Source of the DNA: Nocardia fusca NBRC 14340
GTDB taxonomy: Bacteria; Actinomycetota; Actinomycetes; Mycobacteriales; Mycobacteriaceae
Reading direction: 5' to 3'
Length of the DNA stretch: 64,000 nucleotides
NCBI RefSeq assembly: GCF_001618425.1
Contig: NZ_BDCU01000005.1
Span: 1 to 64,000, forward strand
The position numbers and the translations under genes are program-made. The notes under the pieces are model-generated. The model was not told where the DNA came from, searched no databases, and saw only the letters and a program-made list of their open reading frames with translations. Positions 27,629 to 36,549 of the stretch are shown here, one piece after another; position 1 is the first letter of the stretch, and each line of letters begins with the position of its first letter.

Positions 27629-28723
27629 ATGACAACCACAGCGCCCCGTGATCTATTCGCTCCGGCCCGCCTCGCCGGCCTGGACCTACCGCACCGCCTG
27701 GTGATGGCCCCCTTGACGCGTAACCGCGCGGACGCGGACGGCACCCCGTCGGATCTGATGGCGACCTACTACGCCCAGCGGGCCGGCGCGGGCCTGATCA
27801 TCGCCGAGGCCGCCACCCCGAACCAGGTGGGCCAGACCTACGCCAATATCCCCGGTATCCACCGCGCCGAGCACATCGCGGGCTGGCGCCGGGTCACCGG
27901 TGCTGTCCGGGCGGCCGGGGGTCATATGTTCCTGCAACTCCAGCACGGCGGCCGGGTCGGCCATCCCGACAACAGCGGCCTGGTCCCGGTCGCGCCCTCG
28001 CCGATCCCGCTGCCCGATACCGTGCACACCCCGTCGGGCCATCGGCCGGCCGTGACACCGCGCGAACTCACGATCGACGAGATCCACGGGACCGCCGCAG
28101 ATTTCGCCACCGCCGCACGCAACGCCGTCGACGCCGGTTTCGCCGGGGTCGAGGTCCATAGCGCCAACGGCTACCTGCTGCACCAGTTCCTGGCCCGTAA
28201 CACCAACCACCGCACCGACGAGTACGGCGGTCCGGTCGAGAATCGCATCCGGTTCACGGTCGAGGTCGTCGAGGCGGTGGCGGCGGCCATCGGCCCGGAG
28301 CGGGTGGGGCTGCGCATCTCACCGGCCAATCCCGTCAACGGCATAGCGGAGGGCGATACCGAGGCCATCTATCCGGCGCTGGTCACCGCGGTAGCCGAGC
28401 TGGGCCTGGCCTACCTGCATATCGTCCGAGTCGACGCGGACGATCCACTGCTGCGGCAGCTCCGGGAGCTGTGGCCCGGCAGTCTCGTCGCCAACCCCGC
28501 GGGTGACGCCCGCGACTCCGCCACCATCATCGACGGGGCCGGGCGCCTGCTCGCCGCCGGAGCCGACCACATCGCCCTGGGCCGTGCCTTCCTGGCCAAC
28601 CCCGACCTGGTGGAACGCCTGCGCACCGGCGCGCCGCTCAACCCGATCCGCGACGCGCACCTCATGTACGTGGGCGGGGCCGAGGGCTACACGGACTATC
28701 CGACACTCGCGGCGACCGCATGA
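27629..28723 (+). CDS. Old Yellow Enzyme family alkene reductase (NemA-like)
   Basis: A 364-residue FMN TIM-barrel oxidoreductase. Motifs are LVMAPLTRNRADADGTPSDL, LQLQHGGRVGHP, VEVHSANGYLLHQFL, the RTDEYGGPVENRIRF signature and GRAFLANPDLVERL. It reduces activated alkenes, enones or nitro compounds with NADPH. It is likely controlled by the divergent MerR gene, a common pairing for electrophile stress. A fragment of a second copy's tail lies at 22084-22152. Confidence 0.9.
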   Translation: MTTTAPRDLFAPARLAGLDLPHRLVMAPLTRNRADADGTPSDLMATYYAQRAGAGLIIAEAATPNQVGQTYANIPGIHRAEHIAGWRRVTGAVRAAGGHMFLQLQHGGRVGHPDNSGLVPVAPSPIPLPDTVHTPSGHRPAVTPRELTIDEIHGTAADFATAARNAVDAGFAGVEVHSANGYLLHQFLARNTNHRTDEYGGPVENRIRFTVEVVEAVAAAIGPERVGLRISPANPVNGIAEGDTEAIYPALVTAVAELGLAYLHIVRVDADDPLLRQLRELWPGSLVANPAGDARDSATIIDGAGRLLAAGADHIALGRAFLANPDLVERLRTGAPLNPIRDAHLMYVGGAEGYTDYPTLAATA

Positions 28724-28759
28724 ACCCCGGTTTCCGGCACCGCGCCGGGCAACTCCACA

Positions 28760-28965
28760 ACCGACATCACCGAAAACCGCGTCGGACCCGAGCAGGTCGA
28801 TACCTTCCGTCAGCATGAATTCTCGACAGATCGTTTCGAAATGGGGCCCGGCAACCTGTGCGGCGAAGCGTTCGGCCGAACGTGCCCATACTTGTTCGGC
28901 TTGGCCGCTCTCCAACCGCGGCCAGGCAGCAGCAGCCGGATACCGCTGGGCTCGGTCTTGCCATA
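28760..28965 (-). pseudogene. Remnant of an AAA-type ATPase with DUF234 C-domain
   Basis: One minus-strand frame encodes AWPRLESGQAEQVWARSAER followed by VAGPHFETICREFML. This resembles the C-terminal DUF234 region of archaeal-type AAA ATPases. The P-loop part is absent, and the frame loses similarity after FGDVG near 28760. It is wedged between the OYE gene and the WYL regulator. Family assignment is from memory of the motif. Confidence 0.5.
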
Positions 28966-28979
28966 CGGACCCGGTCCCG

Positions 28980-29933
28980 TCAGAGATGTGCGACCGCCTC
29001 CCGGTACCGCCGCCCCAGGGTGCGGACATGCTCGACCAGTTCCGGGGGGCCGTCGATGCGGAAATCCATCATGAGCATGCTCAAGTAGATGGCGATCGTC
29101 TCCATCGCGTCCGCGCCGGTGAGCAGCAGGCACGAGTTCTCGTCGACCGGTACCACGACGCCGACCGCCGGATTGATCCGGGCGATAACGGTTTCCGCGG
29201 GTGCCAGCACCGTGACCCGGGCGTGCACGGCGTAGCCGGCGGAGGCCACCTCCCGGAGTACGAAGGCGACCAGGTCGCTCTCGGGTGGAGTCCGGGCGGC
29301 GAAGCGGCGGGTCCCCGCCACCACCCGGCGCCGGTTCGCCACCGGAAACGCGCGCCAGACGTGCGCGTCGAGGTCGTATCCGACCAGGTACCAGCGCCGC
29401 TGCCAGCTCACCAGCCGGTACGGCTCGACCCGCTGGTCGTCGAGTTCGAGTTCCCGGGCCGCACGGATCGCCGCCGCGATCGTCGCGAGGGTTTCCGCGG
29501 GGACCGGCGCGTCCGGTTCCCGGGAGCCGATCGTCGCCGGGCCGACCGCGGTGGTCTCGCGCAGTGCGTTGACGGTGCGCTGTAAACGCTTCGGCAGGAT
29601 CCGTTCCAATTTGGCGAGGGTGCGTTTGACGCTGTGGTCTATATCGGCGATACCGGTGGACCCGTCCTCGGCGAGGCCCATGGCCAGGGCGACCGCGACC
29701 GCTTCGTCGTCGTCGAGCAGCAGCGGCGGCATGGTGGCGCCCTGACCGAGGCGGTAGCCGCCGACCGGGCCCCGGGTGGCGTGCACCGGGTAGCCGAGTT
29801 CGCGCAACCGGGCGATGTCCTGGCGCAGGGTGCGGTCGGTGACGCCGAGCCGTTGCGCCAGTTCGGGCCCGGTGTGTCCGCGGTCCTGGAGCAGCGACAG
29901 CAACCGGAGTACTCGGGTTGTGGTGGAGGTCAC
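28980..29933 (-). CDS. WYL-domain transcription regulator (YafY type)
   Basis: A 317-residue protein. The N-terminal HTH_11 domain reads LRLLSLLQDRGHTGPELAQR followed by LGVTDRTLRQDIARLRELG. It is followed by a WYL domain, with YRLVSWQRRWYLVGYDLD, and a WCX-like C-terminus. The start is GTG at 29933. It is divergent from the DinB-type gene, with about 97 bp between. This regulator/DinB pairing recurs in actinomycetes. The ligand is unknown. Confidence 0.88.
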   Translation of the reverse strand: MTSTTTRVLRLLSLLQDRGHTGPELAQRLGVTDRTLRQDIARLRELGYPVHATRGPVGGYRLGQGATMPPLLLDDDEAVAVALAMGLAEDGSTGIADIDHSVKRTLAKLERILPKRLQRTVNALRETTAVGPATIGSREPDAPVPAETLATIAAAIRAARELELDDQRVEPYRLVSWQRRWYLVGYDLDAHVWRAFPVANRRRVVAGTRRFAARTPPESDLVAFVLREVASAGYAVHARVTVLAPAETVIARINPAVGVVVPVDENSCLLLTGADAMETIAIYLSMLMMDFRIDGPPELVEHVRTLGRRYREAVAHL

Positions 29934-30030
29934 AAATTACTCGCTTCAGCGGCGTTCTTATCAGGAAGGAAATGAGCCTAATAGGGCCATAGTCTGAGTT
30001 CAACGCCGAAAACGACCGAGAGGCAGAACA

Positions 30031-30642
30031 ATGGACACCACCACCGCACAGGACATCACCGCTCAGCTCGCCCCGATCTGGCGCCAGGTACTTACCTCCG
30101 CCCACGACGCGCTGCGTGAGGTGATCGCGCGAGTCGACTCCGATCAGTGGCAGCTGGCGACCCCGTGCGCGGACTGGAATGTCGCGCAGGTCGCCGAGCA
30201 CGCCGCCGGGGATCAGCGGGCCTTCGCTGCCGCACTCGGCGTGGGCGCCGGCCCGGCCTACGACCCCTTCGCTCCCACCGGCACGATCGCCGACGGGCCC
30301 GTCGCCCTGGTCACCACCGCTCTCGAGGAGACGGCGACCGCCTGGTCCACCGTCACCGACGACACCGAGAACGTCCCCACCCCGCTCCCCTTCGGCCCGC
30401 TGCCCACTCCGGTGGCCGCGGTGCTGTGTGCCCTGGACGCGGCGATTCACGCCTGGGATATCGCGGTCGCCACCGGACAGGAATCGCCGCTGACCGACGA
30501 ACTCTCGGCACCGATCCTCGCCGCGGCCCAGGGCCGGATCGAACCGCTGCGCGACTGGGGCGCCTACGGCCCGATCGTCGAAGGCGAGGGGTCCAGCACG
30601 GACCAGTTGCTGCGTTACCTGGGCCGCCGGCCGCGGAGCTGA
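30031..30642 (+). CDS. DinB/maleylpyruvate isomerase-like metal-binding protein (TIGR03086 type)
   Basis: A 203-residue four-helix-bundle protein of the TIGR03086 family. Conserved features are TPCADWNVAQVAEHAAGDQR near residue 50 and DAAIHAWDIAVATGQ, giving the usual His triad that binds a metal. Function in this family is mostly unknown; thiol-dependent isomerase or transferase roles are proposed. It is divergent from the WYL regulator and followed by a strong hairpin. A paralogous fold occurs at 42207-42776. Confidence 0.82.
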   Translation: MDTTTAQDITAQLAPIWRQVLTSAHDALREVIARVDSDQWQLATPCADWNVAQVAEHAAGDQRAFAAALGVGAGPAYDPFAPTGTIADGPVALVTTALEETATAWSTVTDDTENVPTPLPFGPLPTPVAAVLCALDAAIHAWDIAVATGQESPLTDELSAPILAAAQGRIEPLRDWGAYGPIVEGEGSSTDQLLRYLGRRPRS

Positions 30643-30655
30643 CAGTTGCGGGTTC

Positions 30656-30686
30656 AACCCGGGATCCGTCGCGCGGATCCCGGGTT
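30656..30686 (+). terminator. Strong hairpin after the DinB-like gene
   Basis: A perfect 12-bp stem (AACCCGGGATCC/GGATCCCGGGTT) with a 7-base loop starts 14 bp after the stop codon. Confidence 0.75.
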
Positions 30687-30689
30687 ACA

Positions 30690-30788
30690 TCGGAATCCGA
30701 CTGGAACTCCATCCAGGAGACGCACTACGTTCTGGCGGCACCTGGCGGAGCCCGGCTGCTCGAATCCGCGCGTCACAGGAACTGTTGA
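30690..30788 (+). pseudogene. Remnant of a YefM/Phd-type antitoxin C-terminus
   Basis: The frame reads SDWNSIQETHYVLAAPGGAR followed by LLESARHRNC and a stop. This resembles the C-terminal helix of YefM-type antitoxins (W-E-S-L-x-E-T-x-Y-L-L-R-S-P-A-N-A-R-R-L). The DNA-binding Phd domain is missing; the fragment begins right after the hairpin. No YoeB toxin follows. Bases 30789-30886 show no gene. Confidence 0.5.
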
Positions 30789-30886
30789 CCTGCCCTGATC
30801 GGGATGCTGCTGACGAGTTCAACCAGGCTATGAGGGAAAGTCTGGTGGCTGGCCAAACCTGCGTGTTCGAGTTCGACGGACCGGAA

Positions 30887-31558
30887 TCAAGCGCCGACCC
30901 AGCGGTAGCGGCGTTCGGGGCGGCCGGTGCCGCCGTAGCGCAACCGCACCTCCGCGCTGCCGGTTTCGGCGAAATGTTCCAGGTACCGGCGTGCGCTGAC
31001 CCGGGATAGCGCGGTGGCGTCGGCGCATTCTCGAGCGGATAGATCGGAATCGTTTGCGCGCAGTACGGTTTCGACAAGTAGGGCAGTTTGTGCGGTCAGG
31101 CCCTTGGGAAGGGCGGGGGTGGTGCGGGGGCGGCCGGCGAAGGCTTGGTCGACGTCGGATTGGGCGGCGTGGGAGAGCTCACCGAGTTTGGTGTGCAGCG
31201 CGGCGAAGTGCTGGAGTTGGTCGTAGAGAGCACCGTAGGTGAAGGGTTTGATGAGGTAGTGGAGGACGCCGCCGCGCATGGCGGTGCGGATGGTGTTCAC
31301 ATCGTCGGCGGCGCTGATGATGATCACGTCGGTGGCTTCGGCGGTTTCCCGGATACCGCGCAAGACGGTGAGCCCGTCCAGATCGGGGAGATAGATGTCG
31401 AGCAAGACCAGGTCGGGTTGCAGGTCGCCGATCAGGCGGAGAGCCTCTGCGCCGCTGCGCGCGACGCCGGCGACGGTGAAACCCGGCGTTTTGCTGACGT
31501 ATCCGCTGTGCACCTTGGCGACCATGAAGTCGTCGTCGACGACCAGGACCCGGATCAT
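30887..31558 (-). CDS. CitB/DcuR-type response regulator
   Basis: A 223-residue response regulator. The receiver domain starts MIRVLVVDDDFMVAKVHSGY. The phospho-acceptor Asp is in LVLLDIYLPDLDGL, the Thr/Ser in IIISAA and the Lys in YLIKPF. A C-terminal HTH follows, with ARECADATALSRVSARRYL. This is the DctR/CitB/DpiA architecture used for C4-dicarboxylate and citrate sensing. The ATG at 31558 overlaps the kinase stop by 4 bp. It probably activates the divergent tctCBA operon. Confidence 0.9.
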   Translation of the reverse strand: MIRVLVVDDDFMVAKVHSGYVSKTPGFTVAGVARSGAEALRLIGDLQPDLVLLDIYLPDLDGLTVLRGIRETAEATDVIIISAADDVNTIRTAMRGGVLHYLIKPFTYGALYDQLQHFAALHTKLGELSHAAQSDVDQAFAGRPRTTPALPKGLTAQTALLVETVLRANDSDLSARECADATALSRVSARRYLEHFAETGSAEVRLRYGGTGRPERRYRWVGA

Positions 31559-33114
31559 ATGTGAATCCCCATGGGCAGGGTCGCGGTGAAGACCGCGCCG
31601 TCGGCGTTGTATACCGAGACGGTGCCGCCGCGCCGGACACAGGCCTGGCGGGTGATGGCCAGGCCGAGCCCGCGCTGACCGCCCGCCGCGGCTTTGGTGG
31701 TGAAGCCGTGGCGGAAGACCTCGCGGGCGAGTTCGGGGGCGACCCCAGGACCGGAATCCCGGACCATCACGTGCACAGCGGAATCCAGCACCCGAAGGTC
31801 GACTTCGATCCAGCCGGGACCGGAGAGCGCGTCGAGAGCGTTGTCGACCAGATTCCCGACCACGGTGACGATGTCGCCGGATAGTCCGGCGTCCACCTCC
31901 GGTAACGAGCTGGTGGTCGAAAGCCGCAGTCCTACACCCTGTTCGGCAGCCAAGCTGGACTTCGCGATGAGCAAGGCGGCCGCCGCGGGATCGGCGATCC
32001 GCGTGGTCACCTCGGCCTGGCATTGATCGCGGCTGGCGCTGACCCGCGTGATGTAGCGAGCGACCTCGTCGTACTCGCCGAGCTCGATCAACCCGGCAAT
32101 GGTGTGCAGCCGGTTGCTGAACTCGTGTGCCTGCGCGCGCAAGGAATCAGCGGTATTGCGATTTTCGGTGAGCTGATCCTGCAACCGTACCAGCTCGGTC
32201 CGATCCCGCAGTGTCACAACGGCTCCCAGCGTGCGTTGATCCCACTGGATCGGAGTCCGGTTCATCACCAGTACTCTGCCGCGGCGCAGGCCGATCAGGT
32301 CGGTGCCCTCGGCTCTGCCGGTGAACACATCGACCAGGCGTTCATTGAGCCCCAGCTCGTACACGCTGCGGCCGGCCACATCACCGAGGGCCAGTAGATC
32401 TTTGGCTTGATCGTTGACGAGGGTGACCCGGTACTGCTGATCCAAACCGACCACCCCCTCGTGGACACCGTGCAACATGGCCTCGCGATGTTCGACGAGC
32501 GCCGCGATCTCGGCGGGCTCCAACCCGAAGGTCTGCCGCTTCAGCCACCAGGACAGCGACAGCGACCCGGCGATCCCGACCCCGGTGGCGATCCCGAGCA
32601 GGCCGAGCAGCCCGGGAAAGGATCCGGTGAGGACCTGCCAGATCGCGGGCTGCTTCTTTTTCGCCGCGACATAGCCGACGAACTGGTGATCGCCCTGACC
32701 GATCACCGGCACATGCGCGATCACCGCACCGTCGATCTCGCCCACCCAGGCCCCGCCCTCGCCGACTGTGGAGCCGGCCAGCCGCAGCGGCTTGTTGATC
32801 TCCGACGGGTCCTGCGATGTGAGGACCTTGCCGTCGGCCCGCGCAATGACGACCTCATCGGCGCCGGAGGCGACCTGCGCGGAGGCCGCGAACGGTGCCA
32901 GCCGCAGATGCTGCTTCGGGTCGGCCAGCAGCACCCGCAGGCTCGGGTTTGCGGCGACGTCCTCGGCGATGCCGAGCATCCGCCGCGACTCGGTATTGCG
33001 GAACGTCTCGCTCACTTGCACGACCACCACCGCGGCGATCGCGGCGAGCAGCACGAACACGATCAGCAACTGCAGGGCAAGCAACTGCCGTGCCAGTGAG
33101 CCTCTCTTGCCCAC
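31555..33114 (-). CDS. CitA/DcuS-type sensor histidine kinase
   Basis: A 519-residue membrane kinase. It has TM1 at about residues 10-33, an extracytoplasmic PDC-like sensor (about 35-175), TM2 near 180-200, and a PAS domain with GVVGLDQQYRVTLVNDQA. The phospho-acceptor His is in AHEFSNRLHTIAGL, and the ATPase boxes are NLVDNALDAL, DSGPGV and GLGLAI. The start is GTG at 33114 behind AGGAGG. It forms a unit with the response regulator. Neighbouring tctCBA suggests it senses a tricarboxylate or related acid. Confidence 0.92.
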   Translation of the reverse strand: MGKRGSLARQLLALQLLIVFVLLAAIAAVVVVQVSETFRNTESRRMLGIAEDVAANPSLRVLLADPKQHLRLAPFAASAQVASGADEVVIARADGKVLTSQDPSEINKPLRLAGSTVGEGGAWVGEIDGAVIAHVPVIGQGDHQFVGYVAAKKKQPAIWQVLTGSFPGLLGLLGIATGVGIAGSLSLSWWLKRQTFGLEPAEIAALVEHREAMLHGVHEGVVGLDQQYRVTLVNDQAKDLLALGDVAGRSVYELGLNERLVDVFTGRAEGTDLIGLRRGRVLVMNRTPIQWDQRTLGAVVTLRDRTELVRLQDQLTENRNTADSLRAQAHEFSNRLHTIAGLIELGEYDEVARYITRVSASRDQCQAEVTTRIADPAAAALLIAKSSLAAEQGVGLRLSTTSSLPEVDAGLSGDIVTVVGNLVDNALDALSGPGWIEVDLRVLDSAVHVMVRDSGPGVAPELAREVFRHGFTTKAAAGGQRGLGLAITRQACVRRGGTVSVYNADGAVFTATLPMGIHI

Positions 33115-33196
33115 GCCTACCTCCTGTGAAACTCGCCCGCCGCCAGTGTCGCCGCAAACCAGCCAAAATAGGTCGTGTTCGGCGTGAACACTATGA

Positions 33197-33214
33197 CCAC
33201 AACATACGTTGTGG
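33197..33214. promoter_or_regulatory. 18-bp palindrome, candidate response-regulator operator
   Basis: CCACAAC and GTTGTGG are perfect 7-bp inverted arms around ATAC. The site lies 75 bp before tctC and 83 bp before the kinase GTG in the divergent promoter region. Confidence 0.6.
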
Positions 33215-33288
33215 ACGCAAAGCAGACAGAACGACGTGGGCCAGCTCACAATTCCTTCCGATTCAATGATGATAGATGAGGAGCTCCC

Positions 33289-34266
33289 GTGAAAACTCGG
33301 AAGTTGCTGACGGCCTTCGTCGGTGTCTTCGCGGCCGTCGCCCTGACCGCCTGCAATGGCGCGGGCGGTTCGGTCGACAAGCTGTCCGGAGTCCGGATCA
33401 TGGTCCCGAACTCGCCCGGCGGCGGCTACGACATCACTGCCCGCACCTCGGCGAAAGCCATGGAAGACGCCGGTATCGCCCGCTCGGTCGAGGTCTTCAA
33501 CCTGCCCGGCGCCGGCGGCACCGTAGGCCTGGGCCGGCTGGTCGGGGAGAAGGGCAACGGCAAACTGGTCATGCAGATGGGCCTGGGCGTCGTGGGCAGC
33601 GTGTACACGAACAAGTCGCCCTCCAAGCTGACCGACACCACGCCGATCGCGCGGCTCATCGACGAGCCCGACATCATCGTGGTCTCCAAGAACTCCAAGT
33701 ACACCTCCATCGACGAGCTGGTCGCGGAGTGGAAGGCGAACCCGGGCGCGGTCCCGGTCGGCGGCGGTTCCTCGCCCGGCGGTCCGGATCACCTGGCGCC
33801 CATGCTGGTCGCCAAGGCCATCGGCATCGAACCGAAGGCGGTCAACTACGTCCCGTTCGACGGCGGCGGTGAGCTGCTCGCCTCGGTACTCGGCAACAAG
33901 ATCGCCTTCGGCGTCTCGGGCGTGGGCGAATACCTGGACCAGATCCAGGCCGGTGAACTACGCGTCCTCGCGGTGACCGGCCCCGAACGCATCGACGGCG
34001 TAACCGCGCCGACCTTGAAAGAGTCCGGCATCGATGTGGAGTTCACCAACTGGCGTGGCGTGGTAGCACCGCCCGGCATCAGCGACGAACAGCGCCAGGC
34101 CCTGATCGACGCGTACACCGAGATGCACGATTCCGCGGAATGGAAGGAAGCGGTCCGCGCCAACGGCTGGGGCGACGCGTTCCTGTCCGGCGCGGAGTTC
34201 GGCACCTTCATCCAGCAGCAGACCGACCAGTGCGGCGCCGTGCTGAAGGATCTGGGGCTGGCATGA
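33289..34266 (+). CDS. tctC: TctC-type tricarboxylate-binding lipoprotein
   Basis: A 325-residue extracytoplasmic solute receptor of the tripartite tricarboxylate transporter family. It has a lipoprotein signal with LTACNG as lipobox, then VRIMVPNSPGGGYDITARTS, the ligand-loop signature. PGAGGTVGL and VGGGSSPGGPDH follow. It delivers citrate-like acids to TctAB. The start is GTG at 33289. Its stop overlaps the tctB ATG. It is divergent from its probable two-component regulators. Confidence 0.9.
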   Translation: MKTRKLLTAFVGVFAAVALTACNGAGGSVDKLSGVRIMVPNSPGGGYDITARTSAKAMEDAGIARSVEVFNLPGAGGTVGLGRLVGEKGNGKLVMQMGLGVVGSVYTNKSPSKLTDTTPIARLIDEPDIIVVSKNSKYTSIDELVAEWKANPGAVPVGGGSSPGGPDHLAPMLVAKAIGIEPKAVNYVPFDGGGELLASVLGNKIAFGVSGVGEYLDQIQAGELRVLAVTGPERIDGVTAPTLKESGIDVEFTNWRGVVAPPGISDEQRQALIDAYTEMHDSAEWKEAVRANGWGDAFLSGAEFGTFIQQQTDQCGAVLKDLGLA

Positions 34267-34841
34267 GTTCGGCAGCCCCGGAGCCGGGCAATTCGGATGC
34301 GCGCGTCGGCGGGCCGCAGCGCAGCGTCCCGGAACCGCGCCCCGGTGTAGCCGGCTGGTTCCAAGACCGCTCCGAACTGGTCGTCTCTGTACTGCTCGCC
34401 GGTGCGGGCGCCGTGGTGATCATCGACGCCATGCGGATGTCGACCGGCTTCACCCAGCGCGGCCCGGTCGGGCCGACGGCGATGCCGCTGGTGGTCGGCG
34501 CATTGCTGGTGCTCGTCGCGGTCGCGCTGGCCGTCGATGTGCTGCGGGGTGGCCGCGGTGACGCCGAAGGCGGCGAGGACGTGGACCTGTCCACCCCGCC
34601 CGAATGGCGGACCGTCGCCCTGCTGGTCGGGGTGTTCGTCGCCAACATCGTGCTGATCGACATCGTCGGGTTCCCGATCGCGGGCACTCTCCTGTTCTGG
34701 GGTGCAGCGTTCGCGCTGGGCAGCAGGCACTGGGTGCGCGACCCGCTCATCGCGGTGGCGCTGGCTCTGGTGACCTACGTGGTGTTCGGCGAATTGCTGG
34801 GCGTCACGTTGCCGGGCGGACCTTTGGAAGGAGTCCTCTGA
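34263..34841 (+). CDS. tctB: TctB-type small membrane subunit
   Basis: A 192-residue protein. A cytoplasmic Pro-rich N-terminus is followed by four hydrophobic segments, beginning [20 protein letters not shown] and ending [18 protein letters not shown]. This matches the small TctB subunit in size and topology. It overlaps tctC by 4 bp and is followed within 1 bp by tctA. Sequence conservation in TctB is low, so the name rests mainly on position. Confidence 0.87.
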   Translation: MSSAAPEPGNSDARVGGPQRSVPEPRPGVAGWFQDRSELVVSVLLAGAGAVVIIDAMRMSTGFTQRGPVGPTAMPLVVGALLVLVAVALAVDVLRGGRGDAEGGEDVDLSTPPEWRTVALLVGVFVANIVLIDIVGFPIAGTLLFWGAAFALGSRHWVRDPLIAVALALVTYVVFGELLGVTLPGGPLEGVL

Positions 34842-34842
34842 A

Positions 34843-36387
34843 GTGGACGCGTTGACCAATTTGCTGGCGGGCTTCGGCACTGCTCTCACCCCTACGCACC
34901 TGTTGCTCGCCGCGGTGGGTGTGCTGCTGGGCACCGCGATCGGTGTGCTGCCCGGTATCGGGCCGGCGATGGCGGTGGCGTTGCTGCTTCCCCTCACCTA
35001 CAGCGTGGAGCCGACCGGTGCGTTCATCATGTTCGCCGGTATCTACTACGGCGGCATGTTCGGCGGGTCTACCACCTCCATCCTGCTGAACACCCCGGGC
35101 GAAACCGCCGCGGTGGTCACCGCCATCGAAGGTCATCCGATGGCCAAACGGGGCCGGGGCGCGCAAGCGCTGGCGACCGCGGCGATCGGCCACTTCGTGG
35201 GAGGTATCGCCGGCACAGCACTGTTGGTGCTGACCGCGCCCCTGGTGGCGAAGTTCGCGGTGGATATCGGCGCACCCGACTACTTCGCGATCATGTTGCT
35301 GGCGTTCATCGCTGTCACCTCGGTGCTCGGCAGCTCGCGGGTACGCGGATTCGCGTCGCTCGGAATCGGTTTGACGCTCGGGCTGATCGGGCTGGACCCG
35401 ATCACCGGCCAGCAGCGGCTGACCTTCGGGTCACTGCAACTGGCCGACGGCATCGATGTGATCATAGTCGCAGTAGGCCTTTTCGCGGTCGGCGAGGCCC
35501 TGTGGGTGGCCGCGAATCTGCGCCGCCGCCCGGGCACGGCGATTCCGGTGGGCCGAGCCTGGTTGAGCCGCACGGACTTCGACCGGTCCTGGAAGTCTTG
35601 GTTGCGCGGGCCTCTCATCGGATTCCCGTTCGGCGCGGTGCCGGCCGGTGGTGCGGAGATCCCGACCTTCCTGTCGTATGCGACCGAGAAGCGGCTCTCC
35701 AAGCACAAGGACGAGTGGGGCAAGGGGGCGATCGAAGGCGTTGCCGGCCCGGAGTCGACCGCGAGCGCATCGGCGGCGGGCACGCTGACCACCATGCTGA
35801 CCCTCGGCCTGCCGACCACGGCGACCGCGGCGGTCATGCTGGCAGCGTTCCAGCAGTACGGAATCCAGCCAGGACCCCTTTTGTTCCAACGCGAGTCGGA
35901 GCTGGTGTGGACGCTCATCGCGAGCCTGTTCATCGGCACCGTCCTGCTGCTGGTGCTGAATCTGCCGCTGGCTCCGGTGTGGGCGAAGCTGTTGCGCATC
36001 CCGCGGCCGTACCTGTACGCGGGGATTCTGTTCTTCGCCAGCGTCGGCGCGTACGCGGTGTCCGGCGATGTAGTGGACCTCGTACTGCTCTTGGTGATCG
36101 GCGTAGTCGGTGTCATCATGCGCAGATTCGGGTTGCCGCTGCTGCCCGCGATCATCGGCGTCATCCTGGGGCCGAACGCGGAGATGCAGATGCGGCGGGC
36201 ACTGCAGATCAGTGACGGTTCGCTGAGCGGACTGGTCGATACCTGGCTCGCCAGAATTGTTTACTCGATCATCGCGGTGATTCTGCTGTGGCCGATCATC
36301 GCGATGGTGGTCCGGAGGCTGCGTGGCGGTGGGGATTCCGCCGGCCCGGATGAGCCCGCGGAGGTCGAAGTGTCAGTGCAGGTATAA
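34843..36387 (+). CDS. tctA: TctA-type large membrane subunit
   Basis: A 514-residue protein with about 11-12 membrane segments. The TctA signatures are [20 protein letters not shown] and [21 protein letters not shown] second half-repeat has [20 protein letters not shown]. It is the permease channel of the tricarboxylate transporter. The start is GTG at 34843. It is the last gene of the operon, followed by an exceptionally long hairpin at 36395-36458. Confidence 0.93.
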   Translation: MDALTNLLAGFGTALTPTHLLLAAVGVLLGTAIGVLPGIGPAMAVALLLPLTYSVEPTGAFIMFAGIYYGGMFGGSTTSILLNTPGETAAVVTAIEGHPMAKRGRGAQALATAAIGHFVGGIAGTALLVLTAPLVAKFAVDIGAPDYFAIMLLAFIAVTSVLGSSRVRGFASLGIGLTLGLIGLDPITGQQRLTFGSLQLADGIDVIIVAVGLFAVGEALWVAANLRRRPGTAIPVGRAWLSRTDFDRSWKSWLRGPLIGFPFGAVPAGGAEIPTFLSYATEKRLSKHKDEWGKGAIEGVAGPESTASASAAGTLTTMLTLGLPTTATAAVMLAAFQQYGIQPGPLLFQRESELVWTLIASLFIGTVLLLVLNLPLAPVWAKLLRIPRPYLYAGILFFASVGAYAVSGDVVDLVLLLVIGVVGVIMRRFGLPLLPAIIGVILGPNAEMQMRRALQISDGSLSGLVDTWLARIVYSIIAVILLWPIIAMVVRRLRGGGDSAGPDEPAEVEVSVQV

Positions 36388-36394
36388 CCATCGA

Positions 36395-36458
36395 CCCGGC
36401 ACGCTTCGGCCGGGACCCAGCGTGATGAGGGTCTGGGTCCCGGCCGAAGCGTGCCGGG
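36395..36458. terminator. Very long perfect hairpin after tctA
   Basis: Arms 36395-36420 and 36433-36458 are a perfect 26-bp inverted repeat with a 12-base loop. It starts 8 bp after the tctA stop and lies in a convergent region, facing the flavoprotein gene that ends at 36550. Few bacterial terminators have stems this long. Confidence 0.8.
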
Positions 36459-36549
36459 ATCACGAGACGTGGTCGAACGGGACAGGCGTTCGGGTGGTCC
36501 TGGAGGGGACTCAACGCAAACTTGTTAGAAGGCTGATGGTGCCGAGGAT

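Noticed and set aside
30789..30886. Plus-strand open frame after the YefM remnant.
   Set aside because: No recognisable sequence, and the frame runs antisense into the response regulator gene.
36516..36529. Near-match to the KstR motif (GCAAACTTGTTAGA).
   Set aside because: It lies in a convergent intergenic region with no promoter to control and has a mismatch in the first base.
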